A stretch of DNA of 64,000 bases. Source: Rhipidocladum racemiflorum. Lineage: Eukaryota; Streptophyta; Magnoliopsida; Poales; Poaceae. The notes beneath the pieces are model-generated. The model saw only the letters and a list, made by a program, of their open reading frames with translations. It did no database searches and had not been told where the DNA came from. The position numbers and the translations under genes are program-made. This document shows positions 11,501-21,844 of this stretch, piece after piece (position 1 is the stretch's first letter; every line of letters begins with the position of its first letter). Location of the stretch: assembly GCA_036346355.1 (NCBI GenBank), contig JAYEVF010000027.1, positions 1,364,001 to 1,428,000 on the forward strand. The letters run 5' to 3'.

Positions 11501-14500
11501 GATGGAAATATGGTGTAGGATGGGAAAAATGTTTGTTAAACTTCTTGAAAAGTTATTTATGCTTTACTTATTTCTCGCTTTCGAATCTACTTATATTACT
11601 TGTCAAAAGGCATTTCTTATCGCAAATATACCCTGAGCTATTCCTTTGTACTAAGCCATGCATATAGTATATTAGCTTGCATTACATGCATGACTTGCCG
11701 AGTACCAAGTACTCACCCTTGCCTCAACACAATACCGGTTGAAGAGGAGATTACGCCACTTTGGAGGAGGAACTCCAAGAGGACCCGACTACTTAGGGAT
11801 GCGAGCCCGATCGGTTGCCTGTGGTATCTTTGGATGGCGCCACTAAGTTTATTTGATTTTCATTTGCTATTGTTTCTCTCTGAATAAGTTTCTACCTCAC
11901 GAGGCATACATTTGTAACTTGACCATGAGGTCAAGTAACCATTTGGTTATTTAAATAAAGTACTTTGATAATATCGATTGGTATGATTGTGATATTTACC
12001 GATGTTAAGACTGTGTGCACTAAGCTGCGTTCTGGACTAGTGCCGAATACACAGAGGGTCCGGATTTGCAAATTCGGGGTCCCGACAGAGGTGGTATCGA
12101 GCCATACTTGATTTGTAGGCTCAACCCTAGCTAGAATGGTCGTAGTGAGGATAAAACCTATTTTCTAAAGCTAAAAGTTTGTCAAGATAAGAAATGACAT
12201 CTCGACTTATCCCCTTCTCTCTTTTCTTGTCTCTTGCTAAAATTTTTCCTTACCTTGTCACAATTCAAAAATTCCGAGTTCTTACGTAAAGCACTCTTGT
12301 GACAGATGGAGGAAGAGTTCAACTACGTTGATCTCGGGAGTTGGTCACGCTGCAGAACTTTGGCATATGCTCTGAGACTCTCGGAGATTTTGAGAAGCCC
12401 CAATACCAAGTGGAAGTGATCGGACAAGCGGGATTGATCAAGGCTTGTGACGTGAGGATTGAGGTACCTGCTAGGAAAAGGGCCAGGCAATCGCCTCGAT
12501 ACATTGCACCGCCAGAGATCTACAATGCAGATGGGTATCCAAGAAGTATCACGACGAGCAATGCGGCACATTACCCGTATCACGCCAGAGAATTGAGAGT
12601 ACGGTGTTCCGTTACCATCCGCAGCAATAACCTTCTTGACCCGAAGGAGATTCAGGATGAGGATGCCACGGTTACACGTTGGCACGATTTGTCGTCGCCA
12701 GGAGGATGTACTAGATAATACAAGCAAGGAGCTACTGTAAGGCCCGCAAGGAGATCACGACAGAGAAGAACAGATGGCGGGAAGCTCAAGAGTATGTGGC
12801 ACACCTTCTGCGAAGGATTGACGAGTTGGAGATGACTTTGTACGGACCAGACCTAGAGACGATTTCGAGCTACACGAGCCAGATCCGCAGGAGTCGAGAT
12901 CTCGATGAGGACACCGCTTCTTCGACTACCATAGAGGACACGATTCTTTGGACATGGCGATCGTTTCGGCGCCTATGCCGCGACATCCGCACCAGGCCGT
13001 GGAGGTTTTCTCGATGAGTGAGCATAGGTTCTATAGTGAGACTCCTTCGCCGAGTCGAGTCATAGAATAAAGAGTCACCCTTTAGGCGTTAGACTCGCAC
13101 TAGTTCGATTTGGATTTGCTTTGTTTCTTTGAGTGTGCGTATGTGTTGCAAGGACCTTAGGCATTGTAAGCAGCCATACCAAGTTATTAATATCAATAAT
13201 AAAGTTGGACCTTAAAGTTACCCCTTTCGCCCGCATAAGTTCCATATTACTTGTCTATTCTTGTTTCCCTCTCATCTCTAAACCTAGAGCAAACCAACAG
13301 ATGGTGAACACCCGTGGAAACTTTGGAAGCAATGGGAGTGGATCTCGCCCAGAAAACCCCAATGATGGAGCACCAGCACCACCAGTTGATATGCAGAGTT
13401 TTGGAGCCTTTCTTGCTGCCTGCACTCGGTTGATGCATGCTATGATGCAACAAATGCAGCACGTCCTTTGCTCAGGCCACTTTGCTAATCAAGTTAATCG
13501 GGGCCACGCTTGAGAATCACAAGGCTGTCGAGTTCATGAGAACTCACCCACCCACTTTCTTCCGGGAATGCCAATCCATTAGAGGCCGATGATTGGTTAA
13601 GATCAATTGAGAGGAAGCTACACATAGCTCAGTGCATAGGAAATGAGAAGGTACTCTACGCTTCTCATCGGTTGGAAGGAACAACACGAATGGTGGGAGA
13701 ACTTCGTACACGCAGGAGAACCCTCAAGATATCACTTGGGAAGAGTTCACAATGCATTCCGGCGAGATCACGTGCCTGAAGGAATCATGGACCTTAAGAA
13801 GGAGGAGTTCAGAGCACTCAAGCAAGGTAATCACCGGTGGTCGACTACTCGAACAAGTTCACACAGCTAGCACGCTACGCACTGAGGATGTAGCGACAGA
13901 TAAATCCGCAGTCTCGTTTTATGAAGGGACTTAACTCAGATTGCAAGTAGGATTGATCACCCACACCTTTCCAGATTTCCAAGAGTTGGTGAATAAGGCG
14001 CTTATTCTTGAGGACAAGCGCAAGGAACTGGATGAGAACAGAAGCGCAGGATGCAACAAAGAAGGATCACGCCAGTGAACGCAATAGCGCTTGAGAGTTG
14101 CACCAAATCAATTCTTCGATTCCAACCACGAGAATGCAACAAGGACACCATCCCAAGCACCAAGACCTGCCAATCGAACTACCAAACCCCAAATTTCGCT
14201 AGAAACACTACTCGAGCAACAAGAAGGAACAAGTGAGGCGTTACAAGCTGCAACGAGCCAGACACTTTGCCAACAGCTTGTCCAAAGAAGACAGCAGGAA
14301 GCGACCCAGTTCGCTTCAATCTAGGAACCACCCAGCTAGGACGCCAAAGATCAGGAGCCACACCCTGCATCGTGGTGAGAGGCCGAGTCAACCATGTCAC
14401 CGCCAGATGCACTTTGCGAGAATGCTACGGACGTAAATCTTGGGTAAGTTACTTGTTAACTCAAGTGCACAGCTTTGTTTGACTCTGGAGCTTAGCATTC

Positions 14501-17500
14501 GTTTGTTTCGCAAGGCTTTGCTGCTAGAAATGATTTGAGAATTGCAAGACTTAGATGCATGCTTTTAGTTCAAACCCTGGTTCGAACTCCGAGCGGAAGT
14601 AGGATGTTCCGGGTGAGAATACTAATAGATGGAATAGAGTTCTGGCAAACCTTATAATTTTGGAGACCCGGACCTTAGATGTTATATTGGGAATGGATTG
14701 GTTATCCAAGCACAAGGTCTGTATTGGATTGTGGACGAAGGACTATCTCGATTGAGAGCCCGTGTGGGAAGAAAGTGGAATTTCAAGCCACTGCAGTTAG
14801 AGATGGACAGCTTGATGGTTAACAGTACCAAGGCAATCGGCATAGAGGATGTCCCAAGTAGTGAATGAGTACCCAGATATTTTTCCCGAGGATCTACGGT
14901 ATGCCGCGACAGGGACATAGAGTTTGTGATAGAGCTTGTACTGCACAAAGACCGATAGCAAAGAGACCCTATCGGATGTCCACCGAGGAGTTGGTAGAAA
15001 TGAAGAAACAACTAGAGGAGTTAATGGAGAAAGGATTTATCGAGACCAAGTTCGTCGCCGTGGGGAGCACCGCTTTGTTTGTCAAGAAGAAGGGCGGGAG
15101 TTTCAGGATGTGCATTGACTACCGTGCACTCAATGAAGTCACCGTGAAAAATAAGTATCCGCTACCCGGGATTGATGATTTGTTTGATCGATTAAGAGGA
15201 GCCGGAGTTTTCTCCAAGATTGATCTCGAGATCGGGATACCATCGCTGAAGATCCGATCGGAGGATATTCCAAGAAAGCATTCTCGTCAAGATATGGACA
15301 TTACGAGTTTACGCTATGTCCTTTGGTGCTGATTTAATGCGCCAAATTTTATTTCATGAATATGATGAATAAGGTGTTCATGGAATATTTGGACAAGTTT
15401 GTCGTCGTGTTCATAGACGATATCCTAGTCTACTCCAAGACAGAGGATGAACATGCCGAACACTTAAGGCGAGTTTTGGAAAAGCTGAGGGAACAGCAAC
15501 TTTTCGCCAAGTTCAGCAAGTGTGATTTTTGGAAGGACAAGGTGGAGTTTCTTGGACATGTAATGACCGCAGAGGGAGTCGCTGTGGATCCAAGCAAAGT
15601 AGAAGCGGTGTTACATTGGGAGCACCAAGATCGTGACCCATTCTGAGTTTCCTTGGAATGGCAGGATACTACCGCTGCTTCATCGTAGGCTTTTCGACAA
15701 TTGCAAAACCTCTTACGCAATTGTCAAGAAGGAAAAGAAGTTTGCATGGACGCCTTGAGAATGTGAGAAAGGATTTCAGGAGCTGAAGAAGCGATTGACA
15801 TCAGCACCTGTGTTAGTTCTACCGGATGTTGCTCAAAGCTTCGATATTTATTGTGACGCATCGCGCCAAGGACTTGGATGTGTGCTGATGCAGAATGGAA
15901 AGGTCGTCGCTTATGCATCAAGGCAGTTGAGGCCGCATGAGGAAAATTATCCGACACATGACCTAGAGTTAGCTGCCGTAGTGCATGCTTTGAAGTTATG
16001 GCGTCACTATCTGATTGGAAACAGATGTGAAGTATATACGGATCATAAGAGCCTTAAGTACATATTCACCCAGTCGGATCTGAATATGAGGCAGAGGAGA
16101 TGGTTAGAGTTGATCAAGGACTATAATGTTGGAATCCATTACCATCCCGGGAAGGCCAACGTAGTAGCCGATGCTCTGAGTCGGAAAAACCATACCGTGA
16201 GTACGTTGCTAGCCACAAGTCAGGATGAGTTATGTGAGGATTTCCGGAAAATGAAGATTGAGGTTGTACCTAGCGGATTCTTGGCCGCATTGGAAGTAAA
16301 GCCTACTTTAGAGGACCAGATCCGAGAAGGATGAAGGATGATGACAGGATCCGCAGGATTAAGTCCAAAAAGGAGGAAGGCAAGGCAGAGGACTTCAAAT
16401 TGGATGAGCAGGGCACGTTGTGGATGAAGGATCGCATCTGTGTGCCTAACAAAAAGGAGTTAAAGCAAGCGATTACGAAGAAGCCCATGACTCAAGTACT
16501 CAATTCATCCCGAAGCGCCAAGATGTATCGAGGATCTCAAGGAGAGATTCGTGGCCGAGTATGAAACGTGAAGTTCTTTGAGCATGTTGCATTGTGCGAC
16601 GTATGCCAGAGAGTCAAGGCAATGCATCGAGACCAGCGGGATTGCTACGGTACTGAAAATACCTGAGTGGAAGTGGGAGGAAATCGGAATGGATTTCATT
16701 ACGGTTTGTCAAGACTCAAGGAGGTTATGACTCCATATGGGTTATAGTGGATCGTTTGACTAAAGTAGCCCATTTTATCCCCGTGAAGACCACTTACTGA
16801 GATAAATTAGCGAGTTGTACATGATCGAGATTGTTTGTTTGCACGGAGTGCCAAAGAGGATTGTATCGGACAGAGGTACCCAATTTACCTCAAGATTACG
16901 GAATAAGTTGCATGAAGCCATGGGAACCCGTTTAAACTTCAAGATACTGACTTATCATCCACAGACGGATGGACAGACCGAAAGAGTCAACCAGATTCTC
17001 GGAGGATATGTTGAGAGCTTGTGCATTGGCTTATGCTACCTCTTGGGATAAGAGTTTGCCGTATGCCGAGTTTAGTTACAACAATAGTTATCGAGGCTAG
17101 TTTACGAGATGTCACCTTTTGAGGCCTTGTATGGTCGACCTGTCGGACGCCATTGAATTGGAATGAGACCGGCGAGCCGTGTCTTTGGACCTGATATTCT
17201 TCAAGAGGTCAAGAAGCGGATCGCTATGATTAGGAAAGGTTGAAGATAGCCCAATCTCGACAAAAGAGTTATCTTGACAATCGTCGCCGGGATTTGAGTT
17301 TTGAACCAAGACTTTGTTTACCTCAGAGTTACGCCTCGTGGGAGTTAAGAGGTTCCATGCCAAAGGGAAACTCGCACCCGTTATGTTGGACCATTTAAGA
17401 TTTTGAGCCGCAGAGGCGAAGTTGCTTATCGGCTAGAGTTGCCACAATCGTTAGCAGGAGTACATGATGTATTCCATGTGTCCCGATTGAAGAAGTGTCT

Positions 17501-20500
17501 CCGAGTTCCTGAGGAAATGCATAATCACTGGAGTCAATTGAGTTGCAAGAGGATTTGACTTATAAGGAGTATCCCTGGGATTCTAGACACAATGGATCGA
17601 GAAACTAGAAACAAGTCAACCCGCTTCAGAGAGTTCGATGGAGCAACCATGCAGAGAGCGAAGCGACTTAGGAGCGAAGAGGATTTGAAGAAAGAATTTC
17701 CAAACCTATTCCTTTAGTAAGCCCCGAATCTCGGGGCGAGATTCTATTAAGGGGAGGTTTGTAACATCCCAAAATTTTGCTTTTCTTAAATTCATGTGTG
17801 ATTTGGCACTTTGGTGAATTTTGGAATCTTCTGAATTTATTTGGATTTATTTGGAATTTATTTGAATTTATTCCATTTTGAAATAATTAAGGAATTTAAT
17901 TTTGCAAATAAAATTTTGTTGGAAATATTTTATTTGAGTCCAAAATGATCCAAAATATTTTCCGAATTTTTCTCGAATTTTTCTCAGTCTTTTGCTATTT
18001 TTAATGAATTAAATGAATTCTTGGGAATTATTTTAAATATTAATTAGCTGAAAAGGACCGACCGGTCGGTTCTTGTTCATCCGACCGAGCCCGAGTCGAC
18101 TCGAAGTTCGAGTCCGACCCGAGCCACGTGACTCGGCCGAACCCACTCCTAACCCTAATCAATCCCAACCGCTGGATCAAGATCCAGCGGTGAGATCACG
18201 GCCCGTCTGCGGTTCGGCCGTATCCGGCCGGATCCGATCGCGCCCGTCGATCGTGGCCGTCGATCGTGCCACGTGGGCCGGCCCGCGATTCGTCGTCTTC
18301 GCCGTCCGGCCGGACTCCGGCGCCCGCCGCCGCCAGTAACGAACTAGGTTTCCGTCTAGGCACGAACGCCGAGGCTATTTAAAGCGTGAGACGCCCCCGA
18401 GGTTGCCCTCATCCTTGCGCACTGCTTCCCGAGCCATCTCGCTGAGCCGCCGCTGAGCCATGTCGCTCGCCGGAGTTGTCTCTTCCCTCCGCCGCGGTTT
18501 GCGCCGTTTTAAGCCGTCGTCCGTCGTCTTCCGCCGAGAAGGAGCCAGATCCGAGTCCCCGCGACGAGACGCACCGAAGGAGGTTTCATCTCGCCGGAGA
18601 AGCCCCGTGGCGCCGTGGCCGTGGTCATCGTCTCGGCTCGCGTCAAGCCCGGCCGCGTGAAACTATCGCCGTGGCGAGCTCGGAGGACCGTCGAGATCCA
18701 GATCGAGCGGTTGAGGTGAGATCACGTGTTCCAAACCCGATTAGATGCGGACCGTTGGATCAAGATCCAGCGGTTCACAATCGCCACGCGTCGTAGCAAA
18801 GGCGATTATAGGATTAGATCTGGACCGTCCGATCTAGATCGAACGGCCCATGATCATCGAGTAGTTTCAACGCTGCGTTAACCCTGGATCCAATCCGCCG
18901 CTGATTTTCAAACCAACGGCCGAGATTGCGCCACGTGTCGGGAAGTTGGACCGACGCGGCCAATCACGCTGGCCCACGCACGCTGCGTGTAGCCGACACG
19001 CCGGCCCGCGTGTCGAAGGGCCCGCGTGTCGATGGCTAACCAACCAGCGCCGACGTCACCCATGACGTCACAGTGGACCCCACTGCCGCCACCATGGGCC
19101 GAGCCCGCCGACGTCGGGCCGATGACGCCACCCGAAAGTGGTCCCACATGTCGGCCTCACGTGGAGTCGTGGACCGAGTCCACAGTAGACCCGGCCGAGC
19201 GTGGACCGAGCCCATGGACCGGCCGACGCCAGCAGGCCAATCGAAGGCTGCCACGTGTCCATGCCGACGCAATAATTAATTTCCGAAAAAGAAAATGATT
19301 TATTAATTCGAAATATTGATTCAAATTTAGATTCAAACTTCAAACGCTTATAACTTTTATGCGTTTCAACTCCGATTGGAGCGATTCAAATTTCTAAATT
19401 TGTATAAAATTGAGATCTACCTAAATATAAATTTTATTTAATTTTTGGACTAAAGTTTTTCTCTGCAAAATTATTTAATTGATTATTTAAACTTTAAATA
19501 ATCATAACTTTTATGCTTTTAACTCCAAAATTGACGATTCCAGTTTCTAAAAATCCAGAAAATTATGTTCTCTCTGTTTATGGATTTTATTTGGAGTTTT
19601 GGGATGTTTTTGCCTAGTGTTTATTTGTGTATTTGCTATTTGCACGCTTTACGAGTAGACGTTGAAGTGCCGGAAGGATTCGAGGGAGAAGTGTTGACTC
19701 AGGATCCAACTCAAGACCAAGAGCAAGTACTTTTTGAAGGCAAGTTGTGCTTTGACCATGTTGATCCTATTTCGAAATCTATTTTGATTTAAACTATTGC
19801 ATGCCAGTTCAATTAGAAAGATACTTTGTTTAAACATGGGGGTTAGATAAATACCAATTTGTTATATGACACCTTGATTATCTAAGTATGTGCCATGATC
19901 CCTTGTCACCCTAGTTGTGGTTTACTAGTTGGACATTATTAAATTGCCAACATGGGTTTAGATCGTTGTAGTATCTTTGCTTAGACACCTTTCGTGCTCA
20001 TGACATGATTTTGGATAATCAAATGCTAATATTGACTTAATGATATATTGAACCTGTTTTGGAAAAGTATCATGTGATGTTGATGGCACGTGGTGCATGG
20101 TAATCAAGCGGGGTTTGATAAACGATTTCGCAGGGCATGTGGCAAGAGTAATCGTGGGCAGTGTGGCATTGGGAGTGTTGATTTGGTTTTTCGGGTAGTC
20201 TTGCCTGGTCACTCTAAGGACTTAACCTTGCAAGCCTTTGAACTGGGTCATACTTGCAACCACATGGGTGGAATGGGACGGCCCTAGTTGACTAAGTTGC
20301 TAAGGACTCACTTGTGGAGCCTCGAGGTGTCGATTACACCGTTTGTGTGATTATGCACGAGGGGCGTATCGTGGCCGTGGCCAGGTACCCATCTAACGGT
20401 GTGTTGGTCCCATACTTCGCCTTAGCTAAGGGAAGGGATGGTGTAGAGCACGAACCTGAGAGGACCACTGTGTTGTTTGAGGCTTCCGAAGGCTTTATTC

Positions 20501-21844
20501 ACGAACTCGCCTTTGTGGTGTTTGACTGTATCTTGTGGGTAAAGTGCATAACCTCTGCAGAGTGTAGAATCTATTTGAATAGCCGAGTCCACTTGATCGA
20601 CAATGCTCGGAATTACAGTCAAGGGGTAGACTTTCAAAATAACTTGGTTTTGAAAAGATGGGTTGGTTTAACAAGGAAGGTGATGGAAATATGGTGTAGG
20701 ATGGGAAAAATGTTTGTTAAACTTCTTGAAAAGTTATTTATGCTTTACTTATTTCTCTTTGCTTTCGAATCTACTTATATTACTTGTCAAAAGCTGCATT
20801 TCGCAAATATACCTGAGCTATTCCTTTGTACTAAGCCATGCATATAGTATATTAGCTTGCATTACATGCATGACTTGCTGAGTACCAAGTACTCACCCTT
20901 GCCTCAACACAATACCGCTTGAAGAGGAGATTACGCCACTTTGGAGGAGGAACTCCAAGAGGACCCGACTACTTAGGGATGCGAGCCCGATCGGTTACTG
21001 TGGTATCTTTGGATGGCGCCACAGTTTATTTGATTTTCCGCCGCTATTGTTTCTCTCTGAATAAGTTTAAGCCCTCACGAGGCATACATTTGTAACTTGA
21101 CCATGAGGTCAAGTAACCAGTTTGGTTATTTAAATAAAGTACTTTGATAATATCGATTGGTATGATTGTGATATTTACCGATGTTAAGACTGTGTGCACT
21201 AGCGCGTTCCTGGACTAGTGCTGAATACACAGAGGGTCCGGATTTGCAAATTCGGGGTCCCGACATCGTACCATTATAGACATGTGGTAGTACAGTTATG
21301 CTCAGAATAGACAATCACAAGCGTCGGTCCTTAATTGACTTGGGGCGGCACTTGCACAAGACAACTAGTGCTCCATCCGCACCCACCCGACAATCCAATC
21401 CGCCCAAGTCCAAACCAGTTTTTCTTTTCTTTTTATTTTATAAAAACAGTACCAAAATCATAATAATAACTTCCAAATCATACTTGAAATCATTATTTTT
21501 GAGTAATCCCACCCATGGGTTGTTTTCATCGATAAAGATCCTAAGCAATTCTACCGTACTATATAACAAAGGATACCATATAAGCATAAGCATGGTATAA
21601 CAATGTCCTAGGGTTACAAGTAACATGTATGTCGATAACCAAGGAGGAAATTGCAATTGGGTTTAACTATACACTTATATTTGACATACGATGATAAACA
21701 TAGCATGCAAGTTTGGAAAACAATTAAAACAAGTTTATAAACGTAGGATCAATATGCATCAAGGAGACTTGCCTTCAGTCGCGGTGAGGTCGTCGAACGA
21801 GGAAAGTCCGGCGGCGAGGTCGGCGGTCGCGTCGGGGTCCTCGG
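7707..21844 (-). CDS. Candidate spliced acidic ORF inside LTR B (exons 21,773-21,844 and 7,707-7,780)
   Basis: On the minus strand the first segment follows GCGTAG and reads EDPDATADLAAGLSSFDDLT then ATE, ending at GAAG|GCAAGT. The second follows CATCATCAG and reads NYQDAAEDGAFF then TEEFEDDRLED and stop. The split codon is G|AA (Glu). Entry and exit phases equal those of family A (two bases in, one base out). In B a stop codon lies four codons past the donor, so only splicing would join the pieces. The intron would be about 1,270 nt before A2 inserted into it. No domain is recognised and the upstream exon is unknown. Confidence 0.42.
8544..8548. repeat. Target site duplication of A2, left copy (TCGTA)
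   Basis: TCGTA directly precedes the 5' LTR and is repeated at 21,266-21,270 directly after the 3' LTR. The perfect 5-bp duplication defines A2 as one complete insertion. Confidence 0.95.
9170..9178 (+). promoter_or_regulatory. TATA-like box of A2 5' LTR
   Basis: TATTTAAAG in the conserved context GAGGCTATTTAAAGCG, just before the GC-rich leader. It is identical in the 3' LTR at 18,376-18,384. Confidence 0.6.
9859..9945. promoter_or_regulatory. Cluster of TGACGTCA palindromes in A2 5' LTR leader
   Basis: TGACGTCA or its core occurs four times in under 90 bp, at about 9,861, 9,873, 9,920 and 9,932. TGACG is the core of as-1-type sites bound by plant TGA bZIP factors. The cluster lies about 700 bp downstream of the TATA-like box, so it would be transcribed or act as an internal enhancer. 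Similar sites occur at 45,697-45,715 in A3. Confidence 0.4.
12092..12103 (+). other. Primer binding site of A2 (tRNA-iMet type)
   Basis: TGGTATCGAGCC lies four bases after the 5' LTR. It matches the usual plant initiator-tRNA site TGGTATCAGAGCC except for one missing A. The same loss is seen in an unrelated copia element at 60,270. Confidence 0.85.
12306..13017 (+). pseudogene. Accessory ORF of A2 between primer site and gag
   Basis: A coding region not belonging to gag or pol starts at ATG 12,306 (MEEEFNYVDLGSWSRC). It shifts frame near 12,385 and continues as FEKPQYQVEVIGQAGLIKAC with RNNLLDPKEIQ-like text. A further frame change leads to a C-terminal segment at 12,796-13,017 with HLLRRIDELEMTLYGP, which could form a short coiled coil. 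I recognise no retroviral domain. Extra sense ORFs upstream of gag are known in some plant LTR elements, and this one looks like such an accessory gene in decay. It lies in the 5' leader of the genomic RNA, so its translation would compete with gag. Confidence 0.55.
13301..14430 (+). pseudogene. gag: A2 gag
   Basis: Gag forms the particle that packages element RNA. ATG at 13,301 opens MVNTRGNFGSNGSGSRPEN followed by a Pro-rich linker. After a stop near 13,512, frame-shifted pieces of the retrotrans_gag domain follow: WLRSIERKLHIAQCIGNEKV, YASHRLEGTTRM, and DHVPEGIMDLKKEEFRALKQ (13,770-13,830). Later come FPDFQELVNKALILEDKRKE (about 13,970-14,035) and a degenerate tail before protease. A clean CCHC zinc knuckle is not visible, probably because of frame breaks near 14,360-14,400. 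Total length fits a gypsy Gag. Confidence 0.85.
14431..15745 (+). pseudogene. pol: A2 pol: protease and reverse transcriptase
   Basis: Protease comes first: the bases for FDSGA-type active-site text lie at about 14,478-14,492 and are followed by pieces such as VILGMDWL (14,670-14,700). Reverse transcriptase spans about 14,865-15,745. It shows the YRMSTEELVEMKKQLEELME entry helix, FVKKKGGSFRMCIDYRALN (domain 2-3), KYPLPGIDDLFDRLRGA, and the catalytic FIDDILVYSK box at about 15,412-15,440, where the two Asp bind metal. A stop near 15,330 and several indels break the frame, including a short deletion in the QY-rich stretch after FSKIDL. Order and motifs are those of gypsy chromoviruses. Confidence 0.92.
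15795..16334 (+). pseudogene. pol: A2 RNase H
   Basis: A 179-residue open stretch encodes the RNase H that degrades the RNA template. It shows YCDASRQGLGCVLMQNGKVV (the first catalytic Asp in YCDAS), the Glu-containing DLELAAVVHALKLWRHYL, the Asp in EVYTDHKSLKYIF, and the C-terminal HYHPGKANVVADALSRK. Catalytic residues are present. It is one domain of the broken polyprotein and not a separate gene. Confidence 0.9.
16335..17400 (+). pseudogene. pol: A2 integrase
   Basis: Integrase inserts element DNA into chromosomes. The N-terminal zinc module is degenerate (CDVC near 16,600). The core shows DFI text near 16,690, SDRGTQFTSRL at 16,867-16,900 (second catalytic Asp), and YHPQTDGQTERVNQIL at 16,950-16,999, with the catalytic Glu in TERVNQ. 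The segment from 17,050 to 17,400 is read in several frames and carries a GPF-like module. At least six small indels relative to A1 are visible. Confidence 0.9.
17480..17700 (+). pseudogene. A2 chromodomain
   Basis: This is collinear with the A1 chromodomain (1,758-1,946). It keeps the text for ILDTMDRETRNKSTRF and WSNHAESEAT but in changing frames, with one-base insertions and losses near 17,575 and 17,625. It is the C-terminal integrase fusion typical of chromoviruses. Confidence 0.8.
17749..17757 (+). other. Polypurine tract of A2
   Basis: AAGGGGAGG is followed by TT and the 3' LTR start. It is identical to A1's tract. Confidence 0.85.
17760..21265 (+). repeat. 3' LTR of A2
   Basis: It begins TGTAACATCCC and ends GGGGTCCCGACA, followed by TCGTA. 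It has a TATA-like box at 18,376-18,384. The first conserved open segment (19,659-19,739) is intact and differs from A1 at three third-codon positions only. The second segment near 20,922 has lost one base and the acceptor AG. Confidence 0.95.

Larger units (their letters stand above)
8549..12087 (+). repeat. 5' LTR of A2
   Basis: It begins TGTAACATCCCAAAATTTTG and ends TTCGGGGTCCCGACA. It is collinear with the 3' LTR at 17,760-21,265. The first conserved open segment (from 10,469) is frameshifted here, and the second (about 11,750-11,797) has lost its acceptor AG (CCGG instead of CCAG). Confidence 0.95.
8549..21265 (+). mobile_element. Complete Ty3-gypsy chromovirus A2 (Tekay/Del-like), 12.7 kb
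   Basis: Two long LTRs (3,539 and 3,506 bp) with TG..CA ends flank a 5.7-kb internal region with a tRNA-iMet primer site, an accessory reading frame, gag, protease, reverse transcriptase, RNase H, integrase, chromodomain and polypurine tract, in chromovirus order. Perfect TCGTA duplications flank it. The coding region is broken by many one- or two-base indels, so it cannot be autonomous as written. LTR-to-LTR differences are unusually rich in indels and CAG/CGA swaps, which may partly be consensus error. It is inserted in the presumed intron of solo LTR B. Confidence 0.96.
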
